Shown here: piece by piece, positions 56,580-64,000 of the stretch
Numbering within the stretch: position 1 is the first letter of the stretch
Layout of the letters: the number at the start of each line of letters is the position of its first letter
Source of the DNA: Ligilactobacillus ceti DSM 22408
GTDB taxonomy: Bacteria > Bacillota > Bacilli > Lactobacillales > Lactobacillaceae
Direction of reading: 5' to 3'
Assembly: GCF_000423245.1 (NCBI RefSeq)
Contig: NZ_AUHP01000013.1
Coordinates: 1-64,000 of the forward strand
Length of the DNA stretch: 64,000 bases
Notes under the pieces: model-generated
Seen by the model: only the letters and a program-made list of their open reading frames with translations
Databases searched by the model: none
Told to the model about the DNA's origin: nothing
Made by a program: the position numbers and the translations under genes

Positions 56580-57932
56580 ATGCCTGATCCTGATAGTCAG
56601 TGGTTAATAATATTGATTTTAAAAGTTAGTGTGATCATTCTAAGTTTATGTTTAGGATTATTTGCGAGTTTGAGTTATGCAGTTATTACGAAGATCGGTG
56701 AACAAGAATTAAATCACTGGAAAAGTGATAGCGTAAAAATTCGTGCTAAAATTAATTTTTTAGGCAAAAATTATATTAAGAAAATAACATCTTTAAAAGT
56801 AGCCCAAGGATTTTTTACAATGATGGCCATTGTTATTTTAAATCAAACGTTGGAAGAACATATTTTAATGAGTCATCCAATTATTGTGTTTGTGATTGAT
56901 GTTATTTTGTATCTGTTGATTATTCGTTTGTTTACTCGACTAACCCAAAATAATCATAAAGTTAAATTGAACAAAATTGTTACTATGAGTAATGTTTTAG
57001 TCCGATTATTTTATCCAGTAGTTTCTGTAATGTTGAAAAATGAAGAAAATAAAACTGCTGATAAAAATGATGAAGTTCAAACACCAACGAACTGGACTGA
57101 TATTGTTGATTTAATTAAAGAAGGGCGTGCAACTGGCGAGTTAGATCATGATGAATTTGAAATGATTAATGGTGTGTTAACTTTACACGAAAAGATGGCG
57201 CGTGAAGTGATGGTGCCCAGAATCGATGCTGAAATGATTGATATTCAAAATGATAATCAACGTAATATTGATGATATTTTAGAATCACGTTATTCTCGTT
57301 TTCCAGTTTATAGTGAAGATAAAGACAATGTTTTAGGTGTTGTTCACGTTAAGAATTTAGCTAAGCAAGCATATGCTTCTGGTTTTGATCGTTTAACGAT
57401 TCGGAAATTATTACAACCAGCACTTTTTGTTCAAGAAACCATTACATTAGATGAGTTAATGTATAAAATGAAAGAAACACAAAATCAAATGGCAATCTTG
57501 TTAGATGAATATGGTGGTGTTGTTGGATTAGTGACATTGGAAGATTTATTAGAAGAAATTGTTGGTGAAATTGAAGATGAATCCGATATTCCTTTTGAAT
57601 CATATTACCGGTTAGCTGATAATAAATTTTTAGTTCGGGGACGGATGTTGCTAGTCGATTTTAATACCGAGTTTGGGACTAATTTAAAAATGAGTGATAT
57701 TGATACAGTCGCTGGTTTTATTATTGGTAAGAGTGAAACAATCCCAGAAGTTGGGCAAAAATTAACTGTTGAAACAGAAGACGGTGTTGTTTTAGAAACA
57801 TTAGAAGTTTTAGAAGATACGCAAATTACACGTGTGAAAGTAACTTTACCACCGAAATATGTGCAGCTCTTAAATGAAAAAGAACAAAGTAAATTAGAAT
57901 TACGCGATAAAATGGAAGTCGGATTAGAATAA
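56580..57932 (+). CDS. CNNM/CorC-type (hemolysin C family) membrane protein with CBS pair
   Basis: The 450-residue protein has an N-terminal membrane domain with about four spans (residues 8-145), a CBS-domain pair (about 195-320, MVPRIDAEMID..., SRFPVYSEDKDNVLGVVHVKNL, DEYGGVVGLVTLEDLLEEIVGEIEDE) and a C-terminal CorC/HlyC transporter-associated domain. The membrane part is unusual for a CNNM domain and short in the standard DUF21 motifs. The family is linked to magnesium efflux and not to haemolysis. It follows the LysM protein by 36 bases without a terminator. Confidence 0.85.
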   Translation: MPDPDSQWLIILILKVSVIILSLCLGLFASLSYAVITKIGEQELNHWKSDSVKIRAKINFLGKNYIKKITSLKVAQGFFTMMAIVILNQTLEEHILMSHPIIVFVIDVILYLLIIRLFTRLTQNNHKVKLNKIVTMSNVLVRLFYPVVSVMLKNEENKTADKNDEVQTPTNWTDIVDLIKEGRATGELDHDEFEMINGVLTLHEKMAREVMVPRIDAEMIDIQNDNQRNIDDILESRYSRFPVYSEDKDNVLGVVHVKNLAKQAYASGFDRLTIRKLLQPALFVQETITLDELMYKMKETQNQMAILLDEYGGVVGLVTLEDLLEEIVGEIEDESDIPFESYYRLADNKFLVRGRMLLVDFNTEFGTNLKMSDIDTVAGFIIGKSETIPEVGQKLTVETEDGVVLETLEVLEDTQITRVKVTLPPKYVQLLNEKEQSKLELRDKMEVGLE

Positions 57933-58011
57933 GAAAATCGTTGCAAGCTGATTTTCAATTCGGTAGTATAGTTTTTGACGTAAATTTGTAAGATATATAA
58001 GTGAGGAAATA

Positions 58012-59589
58012 ATGAATAAAGAAAATTTAAAAGAAGCAGTTGAAAAAAGAAGAACATTTGCGATCATTTCTCACCCGGATGCGGGTAAGACAACGATTAC
58101 AGAACAATTATTACTTTTTGGTGGTGTTGTTCGTGAAGCAGGGACAGTTAAAGCGCGTAAAACAGGGAATTTTGCAAAATCTGACTGGATGGAAATTGAA
58201 AAGAAACGTGGTATTTCTGTTACAAGTTCTGTGATGCAATTTGATTATGCAGGTAAACGTGTCAATATTTTAGATACACCAGGACACGAAGATTTCTCAG
58301 AAGATACATACCGGACTTTAATGGCGGTTGACTCAGCAGTGATGGTGGTGGATTCTGCCAAAGGGATCGAACCACAAACGAAAAAACTTTTCCAAGTATG
58401 TAAAATGCGTGGTATTCCAATTTTTACATTTATTAATAAATTAGACCGTGATGGTCGGGAACCGCTAGATTTATGTAATGAATTAGAAGAAGTTTTAGGA
58501 ATTGAATCATATCCAATGAATTGGCCAATTGGGATGGGTAAAGGCTTAAAAGGTTTATATGATATTTATAATAAACGAATTGAGTTAACAACTCCGGATG
58601 AAAATGGTGATATCTATGTAGACTTAAATGAAGATGGTGAAATTGAAGGCGATCATTCATTAAAAGAAGATAGTATTTATGATCAAGTTTTAGAAGAAGT
58701 TGAATTAGTTAAAGAAGCTGGTAGTGAATTTGATGCAGATAAAATCGCTAAAGGTGAGTTAACTCCAGTCTTCTTTGGATCAGCTTTACGTAACTTCGGT
58801 GTGACAACATTTTTAGATGCTTATTTACAATTTGCACCAGCACCAGGAAGTCACATGACAGAAGCTGGGACAGAAATCGCACCAGCGGCACCTGAATTTT
58901 CTGGATTTATTTTCAAAATTCAAGCAAATATGAACCCACGTCACCGTGATCGGATTGCATTTATTAGAATTTGTTCGGGTGAATTTGAACGTGGGATGGA
59001 TGTTAATTTAAGTCGCACAGGCAAAAAATTACGTCTATCTAATTCTACACAATTTATGGCAGATTCCCGTGAAACATTAGAAAATGCGGTTGCTGGTGAT
59101 ATTATTGGTTTATATGATACAGGTAACTTCCAAATTGGTGATACAATTTATACTGGTAAAGATAAAATTCAATTTGAAAAATTACCACAATTTACACCAG
59201 AATTATTTGTGAGTGTTCAAGCTAAAAATGTTATGAAACAAAAATCATTCCATAAAGGAATCGAACAATTAGTACAAGAAGGTGCTGTGCAACTTTATCA
59301 AAGTTATAGTACTGGTGAATATATTTTAGGTGCAGTTGGTCAATTACAATTTGAAGTCTTCCAATTCCGGATGGAAAACGAATATAATTCAGAAGTAGTT
59401 ATGACACCAATGGGTAGTAAAATTGCTCGTTGGATTAATCCTGAACAACTTGATGAAAAAATGTCGAGTTCACGTAACTTGTTAGTGAAAGATCGTCAAG
59501 GAGCACCACTCTTCTTATTTGAAAATAAATTTGCAGAGCGTTGGTTTAAAGATAAATACCCTGAAGTTGAATTAACAGCTAAATTATAA
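58012..59589 (+). CDS. prfC: Peptide chain release factor 3
   Basis: RF3 is the GTPase that releases RF1 and RF2 from the ribosome after termination. The 525-residue protein has G1 HPDAGKTT, G2 RGISVTSS, G3 DTPGHEDF and G4 NKLDRDG, with the RF3-type C-terminal domain ([17 protein letters not shown]). It complements RF2 encoded at 3721. GTGAGG precedes the ATG. Confidence 0.97.
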   Translation: MNKENLKEAVEKRRTFAIISHPDAGKTTITEQLLLFGGVVREAGTVKARKTGNFAKSDWMEIEKKRGISVTSSVMQFDYAGKRVNILDTPGHEDFSEDTYRTLMAVDSAVMVVDSAKGIEPQTKKLFQVCKMRGIPIFTFINKLDRDGREPLDLCNELEEVLGIESYPMNWPIGMGKGLKGLYDIYNKRIELTTPDENGDIYVDLNEDGEIEGDHSLKEDSIYDQVLEEVELVKEAGSEFDADKIAKGELTPVFFGSALRNFGVTTFLDAYLQFAPAPGSHMTEAGTEIAPAAPEFSGFIFKIQANMNPRHRDRIAFIRICSGEFERGMDVNLSRTGKKLRLSNSTQFMADSRETLENAVAGDIIGLYDTGNFQIGDTIYTGKDKIQFEKLPQFTPELFVSVQAKNVMKQKSFHKGIEQLVQEGAVQLYQSYSTGEYILGAVGQLQFEVFQFRMENEYNSEVVMTPMGSKIARWINPEQLDEKMSSSRNLLVKDRQGAPLFLFENKFAERWFKDKYPEVELTAKL

Positions 59590-59593
59590 AAAA

Positions 59594-59628
59594 AGAAAGC
59601 CACAACTCATTGAGTTGCGGCTTTTTTT
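59594..59628 (+). terminator. Terminator of prfC
   Basis: An 11-bp stem with one mismatch (AGCCACAACTC with GAGTTGCGGCT) and a run of seven T. Confidence 0.88.
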
Positions 59629-59640
59629 AAAGGAGAATGG

Positions 59641-59703
59641 ATAACAATCACAATTGGCATAATTCAAATCGTTATCGCAATTCTCCAGTTAGTTAAAGGT
59701 TAA
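59641..59703 (+). pseudogene. Hydrophobic mini-peptide frame lacking a standard start codon
   Basis: Twenty codons read ITITIGIIQIVIAILQLVKG and end at TAA 59701. AAAGGAG at 59629-59635 is correctly spaced for a start at 59641, but that codon is ATA; the nearby ATG at 59637 is in another frame and almost touches the ribosome site. The peptide resembles the one at 59773 (both contain an I-Q...LQL core). It is either a decayed copy with ATG changed to ATA, or uses a rare ATA start. Confidence 0.4.
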
Positions 59704-59772
59704 TTCGTAAGAGGGTAAAGGCTTAATTACAAGCCTTTATTCCTTATATATTAAATTATATCATAGACAACT

Positions 59773-59853
59773 ATGGATAAAAAAGCATTGGTAATTATTA
59801 TTACTATTCAAACAATTGTATTAGTATTGCAATTAATTTCACTTTTAAAATAA
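59773..59853 (+). CDS. 26-residue hydrophobic peptide, single membrane span
   Basis: The frame MDKKALVIIITIQTIVLVLQ..LLK has a charged N-terminus (DKK), one hydrophobic span of about 19 residues with two glutamines, and a final lysine. This is the form of type I toxin or small membrane peptides, but it is not recognisably Fst, TxpA or BsrG. No good ribosome site precedes it. A hairpin AAAGGCTT/AAGCCTTT (59717-59724, 59731-59738) lies between it and its relative at 59641. Expression is unproven. Confidence 0.4.
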   Translation: MDKKALVIIITIQTIVLVLQLISLLK

Positions 59854-59868
59854 TAGGATGTAGTTAAA

Positions 59869-59948
59869 ATGGCTATATCTAAGATTTAGTTGATATTGAA
59901 ATATTAGTCGATGCAAGACGTGAGTTTCTAAACGAAAAGGACAGTTAA
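59869..59948 (+). pseudogene. Possible frameshifted small acidic reading frame
   Basis: ATG 59869 opens MAISKI then TAG. In the +2 frame from 59883 the sequence continues as DLVDIEILVDARREFLNEKDS with stop 59946. One missing base near 59882 would join them into a 25-residue peptide. AGGATG lies about ten bases before the ATG. It sits right after the hydrophobic peptide and ends within the terminator 59935-59963. Weak evidence. Confidence 0.2.
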
Positions 59949-59963
59949 TACTGTCCTTTTTTT
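59935..59963. terminator. Terminator after the mini-peptide region
   Basis: A 10-bp perfect stem (AAAAGGACAG with CTGTCCTTTT) and further T. With A and T arms it may also end the minus-strand MucBP/SH3 gene transcript; the stretch 59964-60049 holds nothing else that I recognise. Confidence 0.85.
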
Positions 59964-60049
59964 GTTACTAACTGATACATTTTTTATGCTTTTAAACATG
60001 TATAAACGTTGTTGTATCAAGATTTTCGCGGTATTTTAACGGCTAGGAT

Positions 60050-61159
60050 TTAATGATGGGTAAATTTCAAATAGTTTTGTAAAGTCCAACCTTGCTCGTT
60101 GACTTTAAACCAGTTGAGACCATCATTTTCGATATAAGCTGTTAAAGTAACTTTAGTATCATGTGGAATGGTTGTAATACGTGCCCCAAAAGGTTTGTCG
60201 TATAAAGCTAAATCTTTTTGAGGAACATAGTCAATTTTTGCTTTTTGATTGATTTTGATTTGACCAGGTGTGTTTGGTAAATCAGTTAAAGTATGATTGT
60301 TGAAATGTGGTGTAGAAATTTCGGTAAATTTTGGATTTTCTAAAACCCATAAATTTCCACCTAAACAATGCCACCATTGATCATTTGCTAATTTTACTGA
60401 ACCAAATGTTTGCCAAACTGTAGTTTTTGCCAAAGTTACAGCAACTTGATTGCCATTGGGATTATCATAACAAGTTGTGAAATCGAGAATTTTGATATAT
60501 TTAATCACATCATCTACTTCTACCCAATCGGCATTGCGATAAAAATAAGTCACGAATTGTTGTTGGAGTTTAAAGGTGCCTGATACTGGACCTTTAGCTC
60601 GAACTAAAACGTAATCTGGAATGGTCGGAGAAGTTAATTGATAACTTTCATCCAATGTTCCTGTGATAAATTCAGGATCACGTAAAGCTTTGAAATTATC
60701 AACATCTTTACAGAAAAGCCAGATATTTCCGGCGATTTTTTTGGCATAAGTTAAAACGATAACACCATAAGGAGCCACGAATGAACGAGTGAATCCGGAC
60801 ATGTTGACTAAATCGTAATTTTTGAAATCATAAAATTTAAATTGAATTAAATCACCTTGACGACCAGAAATCAGTTGTGGTGAACAGAGTGCTTTTTTGT
60901 GTTCATCTTGATAAATAACTAAAACAGTTGCATTGATTTTTTTGATAGGTGTTTTTTTAGTTATTTTGACCTCAGTTTTGCTTGTAACAGTTGTTTGGAC
61001 TGCAGTTTGAGTATCTTTATGTATAATTTCTTTTTGGAAACGAGGTGTACCTGACTTGGTATGAACGAGTTCTTTGTGAGAAATTGGAGGATGAACAGGT
61101 TCTTTTTTGGCGGTGTTGTTTGTGCCAAAAACTTTTTTAATAAAATCAAATAATGCCAT
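60050..61159 (-). CDS. MucBP and SH3-like domain protein without export signal
   Basis: The 369-residue protein starts MALFDFIKKVFG, an amphipathic helix rather than a signal peptide, then a Lys/Thr-rich linker (15-76), a MucBP-like module (about 77-141: ATVLVIYQDEHKKAL ... VIVLTYAKK), a segment with weak similarity to the following part, and two SH3-like modules (about 219-277 and 308-366, the last ending WFKVNEQGWTLQNYLKF). GNIWLF and GNLWVL mark repeated units. No LPXTG, membrane span or lipobox is seen. AAAGGAGGAA precedes the ATG. The function is unknown; domains of this kind are usually extracellular. Confidence 0.7.
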   Translation of the reverse strand: MALFDFIKKVFGTNNTAKKEPVHPPISHKELVHTKSGTPRFQKEIIHKDTQTAVQTTVTSKTEVKITKKTPIKKINATVLVIYQDEHKKALCSPQLISGRQGDLIQFKFYDFKNYDLVNMSGFTRSFVAPYGVIVLTYAKKIAGNIWLFCKDVDNFKALRDPEFITGTLDESYQLTSPTIPDYVLVRAKGPVSGTFKLQQQFVTYFYRNADWVEVDDVIKYIKILDFTTCYDNPNGNQVAVTLAKTTVWQTFGSVKLANDQWWHCLGGNLWVLENPKFTEISTPHFNNHTLTDLPNTPGQIKINQKAKIDYVPQKDLALYDKPFGARITTIPHDTKVTLTAYIENDGLNWFKVNEQGWTLQNYLKFTHH

Positions 61160-61198
61160 GAAAATTCCTCCTTTATAAATAATTAACTAATCTTATTA

Positions 61199-61228
61199 AT
61201 TATAACTTAAAAAAGCTATAAAAGACAA
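61199..61228 (-). promoter_or_regulatory. Promoter of the MucBP/SH3 gene
   Basis: Minus-strand TTGTCT (61228-61223), an 18-base spacer and TATAAT (61204-61199), 40 bases before the start codon. Confidence 0.6.
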
Positions 61229-61248
61229 AAGAAAAGAGGGGAACTTGC

Positions 61249-61293
61249 ATGCTAATTAAACCTTTTGTAAAATTAAGGAAAGTCACAAGATAG
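61249..61293 (+). CDS. Possible 14-residue leader peptide
   Basis: ATG 61249 opens MLIKPFVKLRKVTR and stops at TAG 61291. A strong ribosome site AGAGGGGA (61235-61242) is correctly spaced. It ends 14 bases before the next small gene. The strong site before so short a frame suggests a leader or coupling peptide; this is inferred. Confidence 0.3.
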   Translation: MLIKPFVKLRKVTR

Positions 61294-61307
61294 AAAGAAG
61301 TCTAAAA

Positions 61308-61487
61308 ATGGAAAAAGATTATCGAAAATTATTAGAAGATTTGTATCATAAAAAAATTGAATATTTAGATATTTCAGCAGAAGAATATATGCAGTTTCAA
61401 AAAGAATATGTTAACTTTGAATATCGGAAAAATATTTTAGGTAAAGCTCAAAAAAGAGGCGGTGCACGTTTTTATTTAGTCCACTAA
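61308..61487 (+). CDS. Small hypothetical protein, 59 residues
   Basis: The frame starts MEKDYRKLLEDLYHKKIEYL and ends GGARFYLVH. It is highly charged and helical, with no membrane span or known motif. AAAGAAG lies eight bases before the ATG. The stop codon is inside a perfect palindrome at 61471-61492. It is separate from ptsH, which has its own promoter. Codon use looks like that of its neighbours. I do not recognise a family. Confidence 0.6.
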   Translation: MEKDYRKLLEDLYHKKIEYLDISAEEYMQFQKEYVNFEYRKNILGKAQKRGGARFYLVH

Positions 61488-61509
61488 ATAAAGGCTTAGA
61501 CCGCCTTTT
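61452..61509 (+). terminator. Possible nested-stem terminator after the 59-residue gene
   Basis: AGGCGGT in the gene's end pairs with ACCGCCT (about 61457-61463 with 61500-61506), enclosing a perfect 10-bp hairpin TTTATTTAGT/ACTAAATAAA at 61471-61492, and four T follow. The outer stem is short and the loop large, so termination is uncertain. Confidence 0.4.
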
Positions 61510-61545
61510 ATATCGAAAAGTATTAATATGAAAAGGAATAAAATC

Positions 61546-61622
61546 TTGAATTATATATAAAATCGTGTTAATATTTTTTTATCGAGAGTATTATTTTATC
61601 TTATAAAATGTAAACGTGTTCG
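61546..61622 (+). promoter_or_regulatory. ptsHI promoter and cre-like site
   Basis: TTGAAT (61546-61551), 17 bases, TAATAT (61569-61574) form a promoter. TGTAAACGTGTTCG at 61609-61622 is close to the CcpA cre consensus with two mismatches and lies downstream of the transcription start. A second possible -10, TATAAA, overlaps 61602-61607. Confidence 0.5.
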
Positions 61623-61689
61623 TGAAATTTTATAGCTGATAAAAATCGATATTCTAAAAATTTTTTATTATCAAAGGAGAATGATTTTA

Positions 61690-61956
61690 ATGGAAAAGAA
61701 AGATTTTCACGTAGTCGCAGAAACAGGTATCCACGCACGTCCCGCAACATTATTGGTGCAAACAGCTAGTCGTTTTAGCTCAGATATCACATTAACATTC
61801 AATGATAAATCAGTTAACTTGAAATCTATCATGGGTGTTATGTCATTAGGCGTAGGTCAAAACTCTGATGTAACAATTACTGTTGAAGGCGATGATGAAG
61901 CAGAAGCAATGGCTGCAATCGTTGAAACAATGGACAAGGAAGGACTTGCAGGCTAA
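61690..61956 (+). CDS. ptsH: Phosphocarrier protein HPr
   Basis: HPr carries phosphate from enzyme I to the sugar-specific EIIA proteins, among them UlaC in this window. The 88-residue protein has His15 in ETGIHARPA and Ser46 in [12 protein letters not shown], the site used by HprK. ATG 61690 lies ten bases after AAAGGAG; ATG 61681 is too close to it. ptsI starts two bases after the stop. Confidence 0.98.
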   Translation: MEKKDFHVVAETGIHARPATLLVQTASRFSSDITLTFNDKSVNLKSIMGVMSLGVGQNSDVTITVEGDDEAEAMAAIVETMDKEGLAG

Positions 61957-61958
61957 TT

Positions 61959-63677
61959 ATGAAAAAGTTAAAGGGAATTGCTGCTAGTGATGGAATTGCT
62001 ACAGCGAAAGCATATATGCTTGTTCAACCGGATTTATCATTCGAAACAACAAGTATTGAAGATCCAGAAGCTGAAATTGCACGTTTAGATGCAGCTGTAG
62101 CAGCTTCAAAATTAGAACTTGAAGGTATTAAAAAGAAAGCTAGTGAAAATTTAGGGGAAGAAGAAGCACAAGTTTTCGAAGCACACCTTACAATCTTATC
62201 TGATCCAGAATTATTTGGACAAATCAATGCCAAAATTACTGGTGAAAAAGTTAATGCAGAAGCAGCTTTAAAAGATGTTACTGATATGTTTATCGGTATG
62301 TTTGAAGCCATGGAAGATAACCCATATATGCAAGAACGTGCTAGCGATATTCGCGACGTTACAAAACGTGTTATGGCACACTTGTTAGGTGTAAAAATTC
62401 CTAATCCAGCATTAATTGATCAAGAAGTAGTTATTATTGCTCATGATTTAACACCATCTGATACAGCTCAATTAGACCGTCGTTTTGTGAAAGGTTTTAT
62501 TACTGATATCGGTGGGAGAACATCTCACTCAGCTATTATGTCAAGAACTTTAGAAATTCCAGCGATTGTTGGTTCTGGTTCTGCAACAGCTGATATTGAA
62601 GATGGTCAAACAATTATTATTGATGGTATCAACGGTGAAGCTATTATCGAACCAACTGAAGAACAAATTACAGAATATCAAGCTAAAGCTGCTGAATTTG
62701 CTGCTTTAAAAGCTGAATGGGACTTATTAAAAGAAGCTCAAACACTTACACTTGATGGTAAAGAGTTCATTTTAGGTGCTAACATTGGTACACCTAAAGA
62801 TGTTGTTGGCGCTAATGATAATGGTGCTGAAGCTGTTGGTTTATTCCGTTCTGAATTCTTATATATGGATGCAAGCGAATTACCAACTGAAGAAGAACAA
62901 TTTGCAGCTTATAAAGAAGCTATTGAAGGTATGGAAGGCAAACAAGTTGTTGTCCGTACAATGGATATTGGTGGGGATAAAGACTTACCATATTTACCAC
63001 TTCCTGCTGAAGAAAACCCATTCTTAGGTTTTAGAGCTGTGCGTATTTCTTTAGAACGTCAAGACATTTTTAGAACACAATTACGTGCTTTATTACGTGC
63101 ATCAGTTTATGGACGTTTAGCTGTAATGTTCCCAATGATTGCTACAGTGCAAGAATTTAAAGATGCTAAAGCTGTTTTTGAAGAAGAAAAAGCTAAGTTA
63201 GTTGCAGAAGGAATTGCTGTTTCTGATGATATCGAAGTAGGTATGATGATGGAAGTTCCTGCTGCTGCAATGATTGCTGATAAATTAGCTAAATATGCTG
63301 ATTTCTTTAGTATTGGAACAAATGATTTGATCCAATATACAATGGCTGCAGACCGTGGTAATGAACGTGTATCTTATCTCTACCAACCATATAACCCATC
63401 AATTTTACGTTTAGTTAAGAACATCATTGATGCTTCTCATGCTGAAGGTAAATGGACAGGTATGTGTGGTGAAATGGCCGGCGATCAATTAGCTGTTCCA
63501 TTATTAGTTGGTTTGGGATTAGATGAATTCTCAATGAGTGCAACATCAATCTTGAAAACAAGAAGTTTGATGAAACGTTTAGATACTAAGAAGATGGAAG
63601 AACTTGCTCAAAAAGCCGTTAATGATTGTGAAACAGCTGAAGAAGTATTGGCTTTAGTTGAAGAATACACAAAATAA
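61959..63677 (+). CDS. ptsI: Phosphoenolpyruvate-protein phosphotransferase (enzyme I)
   Basis: Enzyme I takes phosphate from PEP and passes it to HPr. The 572-residue protein has the phosphohistidine motif [12 protein letters not shown] with His190, the PEP-binding [25 protein letters not shown], and the C-terminal [17 protein letters not shown] with the conserved MCGEMAGD cysteine. Its start codon lies directly after ptsH, so it depends on the same transcript. No clear terminator was seen after it. Confidence 0.98.
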   Translation: MKKLKGIAASDGIATAKAYMLVQPDLSFETTSIEDPEAEIARLDAAVAASKLELEGIKKKASENLGEEEAQVFEAHLTILSDPELFGQINAKITGEKVNAEAALKDVTDMFIGMFEAMEDNPYMQERASDIRDVTKRVMAHLLGVKIPNPALIDQEVVIIAHDLTPSDTAQLDRRFVKGFITDIGGRTSHSAIMSRTLEIPAIVGSGSATADIEDGQTIIIDGINGEAIIEPTEEQITEYQAKAAEFAALKAEWDLLKEAQTLTLDGKEFILGANIGTPKDVVGANDNGAEAVGLFRSEFLYMDASELPTEEEQFAAYKEAIEGMEGKQVVVRTMDIGGDKDLPYLPLPAEENPFLGFRAVRISLERQDIFRTQLRALLRASVYGRLAVMFPMIATVQEFKDAKAVFEEEKAKLVAEGIAVSDDIEVGMMMEVPAAAMIADKLAKYADFFSIGTNDLIQYTMAADRGNERVSYLYQPYNPSILRLVKNIIDASHAEGKWTGMCGEMAGDQLAVPLLVGLGLDEFSMSATSILKTRSLMKRLDTKKMEELAQKAVNDCETAEEVLALVEEYTK

Positions 63678-63795
63678 ACGAGAATTAATCTACTAACTTT
63701 TTGTGAGCGTATTGCTAGTGTATTTACAAAAAAGCGATATAATAAATTTGTAGTTAAGAACAGATGTTAAAGTCAAATTTAGGAGATGTTTTGAT

Positions 63796-64000
63796 ATGAA
63801 GATTTTTATCGATTTTTGGAAACCTAAAGAAGCTTGGTTAAAATTATCTAAAGCTGAACGTGAAGCATATATGGAAAGTGTTGGACCTGTGATGGCCGAA
63901 ATGGACAAAAAAGGTGCAATTACTGAAGCATGGGGAGTTAATGAAGATAATTCACCACAACGAGCAGATTATGGATTTTTTGCAATTCAAAAATTCCCAT
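63796..64000 (+). CDS. DUF6616-like protein (5' part)
   Basis: The frame begins MKIFIDFWKPKEAWLKLSKAER and continues ...YMESVGPVMAEMDKKGAITEAWGVNEDNS, and runs off the right edge after 68 residues. AGGAG lies ten bases before the ATG. The WKPKEAWLxLSxxER(xx)YM pattern resembles the DUF6616 family of about 110-residue proteins of unknown function. A TATAAT box is at 63738-63743. Confidence 0.65.
   Translation, partial: MKIFIDFWKPKEAWLKLSKAEREAYMESVGPVMAEMDKKGAITEAWGVNEDNSPQRADYGFFAIQKFP

Noticed and set aside
57605-58057. 150-codon minus-strand frame at the end of the CNNM gene and start of prfC
   Set aside because: Low-complexity F/S/T-rich translation, no promoter or ribosome site, antisense to two good genes.
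59717-59738. Hairpin AAAGGCTT/AAGCCTTT as a terminator
   Set aside because: No T run follows (ATTCC), so it is reported only as structure between the mini-peptides.

Overview
This 64 kb window is a low-G+C, gene-dense piece of a Gram-positive chromosome and looks like a member of the Lactobacillaceae, or a close relative in the Lactobacillales. The signs are an LPXTG-anchored MucBP adhesin, a 787-residue SecA without the C-terminal zinc motif, HPr kinase/phosphorylase with ptsHI, the lactobacillus peptidases PepC, PepD and PepS, and the core synteny secA-prfB-ftsEX...hprK-lgt-trxB-pgcA-uvrBA...rapZ-yvcK-whiA...clpP. I cannot name the species. No rRNA, CRISPR array, phage or insertion sequence was seen. 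There is one tRNA, tRNA-Arg(CCU).

Layout. 1-1084: 3' end of a surface adhesin. 1296-8516: export, termination and division genes (secA, prfB with its programmed frameshift, ftsE, ftsX), a MinJ-like PDZ membrane protein, a PspC protein and a YvlD-like membrane protein. 8548-18177: hprK-lgt, trxB, pgcA, uvrB-uvrA. 18262-23402: luxS, the two-subunit L-serine dehydratase, and rapZ-yvcK-whiA. 23481-30083: a complete L-ascorbate (ula) catabolic locus with a divergent DeoR-family regulator, lying between whiA and clpP. 30182-33373: clpP (minus), a Gfo/Idh oxidoreductase, a DEAD-box helicase and tRNA-Arg. 33417-42373: an amino-acid and peptide utilisation block with two APC permeases, PepC, PepD and two tandem PepS copies. 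42472-46563: UDP-GlcNAc 2-epimerase and a YfhO-type membrane protein. 46664-54423: flavodoxin, map, YihY, recX, an RNA uracil methyltransferase, a DUF402 nucleotide phosphatase, an AI-2E family exporter and gpsA. 54470-59589: GtrA protein, a degenerate TagH-like ABC/LysM protein, a CNNM/CorC protein and prfC. 59629-61487: a small accessory patch with hydrophobic mini-peptides, a MucBP/SH3-like protein lacking an export signal and a 59-residue unknown protein. 61690-64000: ptsH-ptsI and the start of a DUF6616-like gene.

How the genes work together. HPr, EI and HPr kinase supply PTS phosphotransfer and CcpA signalling; they would phosphorylate the ascorbate PTS, whose product is taken by UlaG, D, E and F to D-xylulose 5-phosphate. 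A cre-like sequence overlaps the -35 box of the ula promoter, and a TAACATAAA repeat occurs three times around that promoter, suggesting control by both CcpA and the DeoR regulator. The permease/peptidase block supplies amino acids. Transcription units are clearly separated by rho-independent terminators, many of them bidirectional between convergent genes.

The best candidates for something undescribed are the 59.6-61.5 kb patch and the TagH-like protein at 55155, whose nucleotide-binding motifs are damaged at several sites and which carries an extracellular LysM tail. Coding starts were chosen by ribosome-binding-site spacing, so several differ from the longest open frame. All functional calls rest on recognising families by eye; no searches were run.
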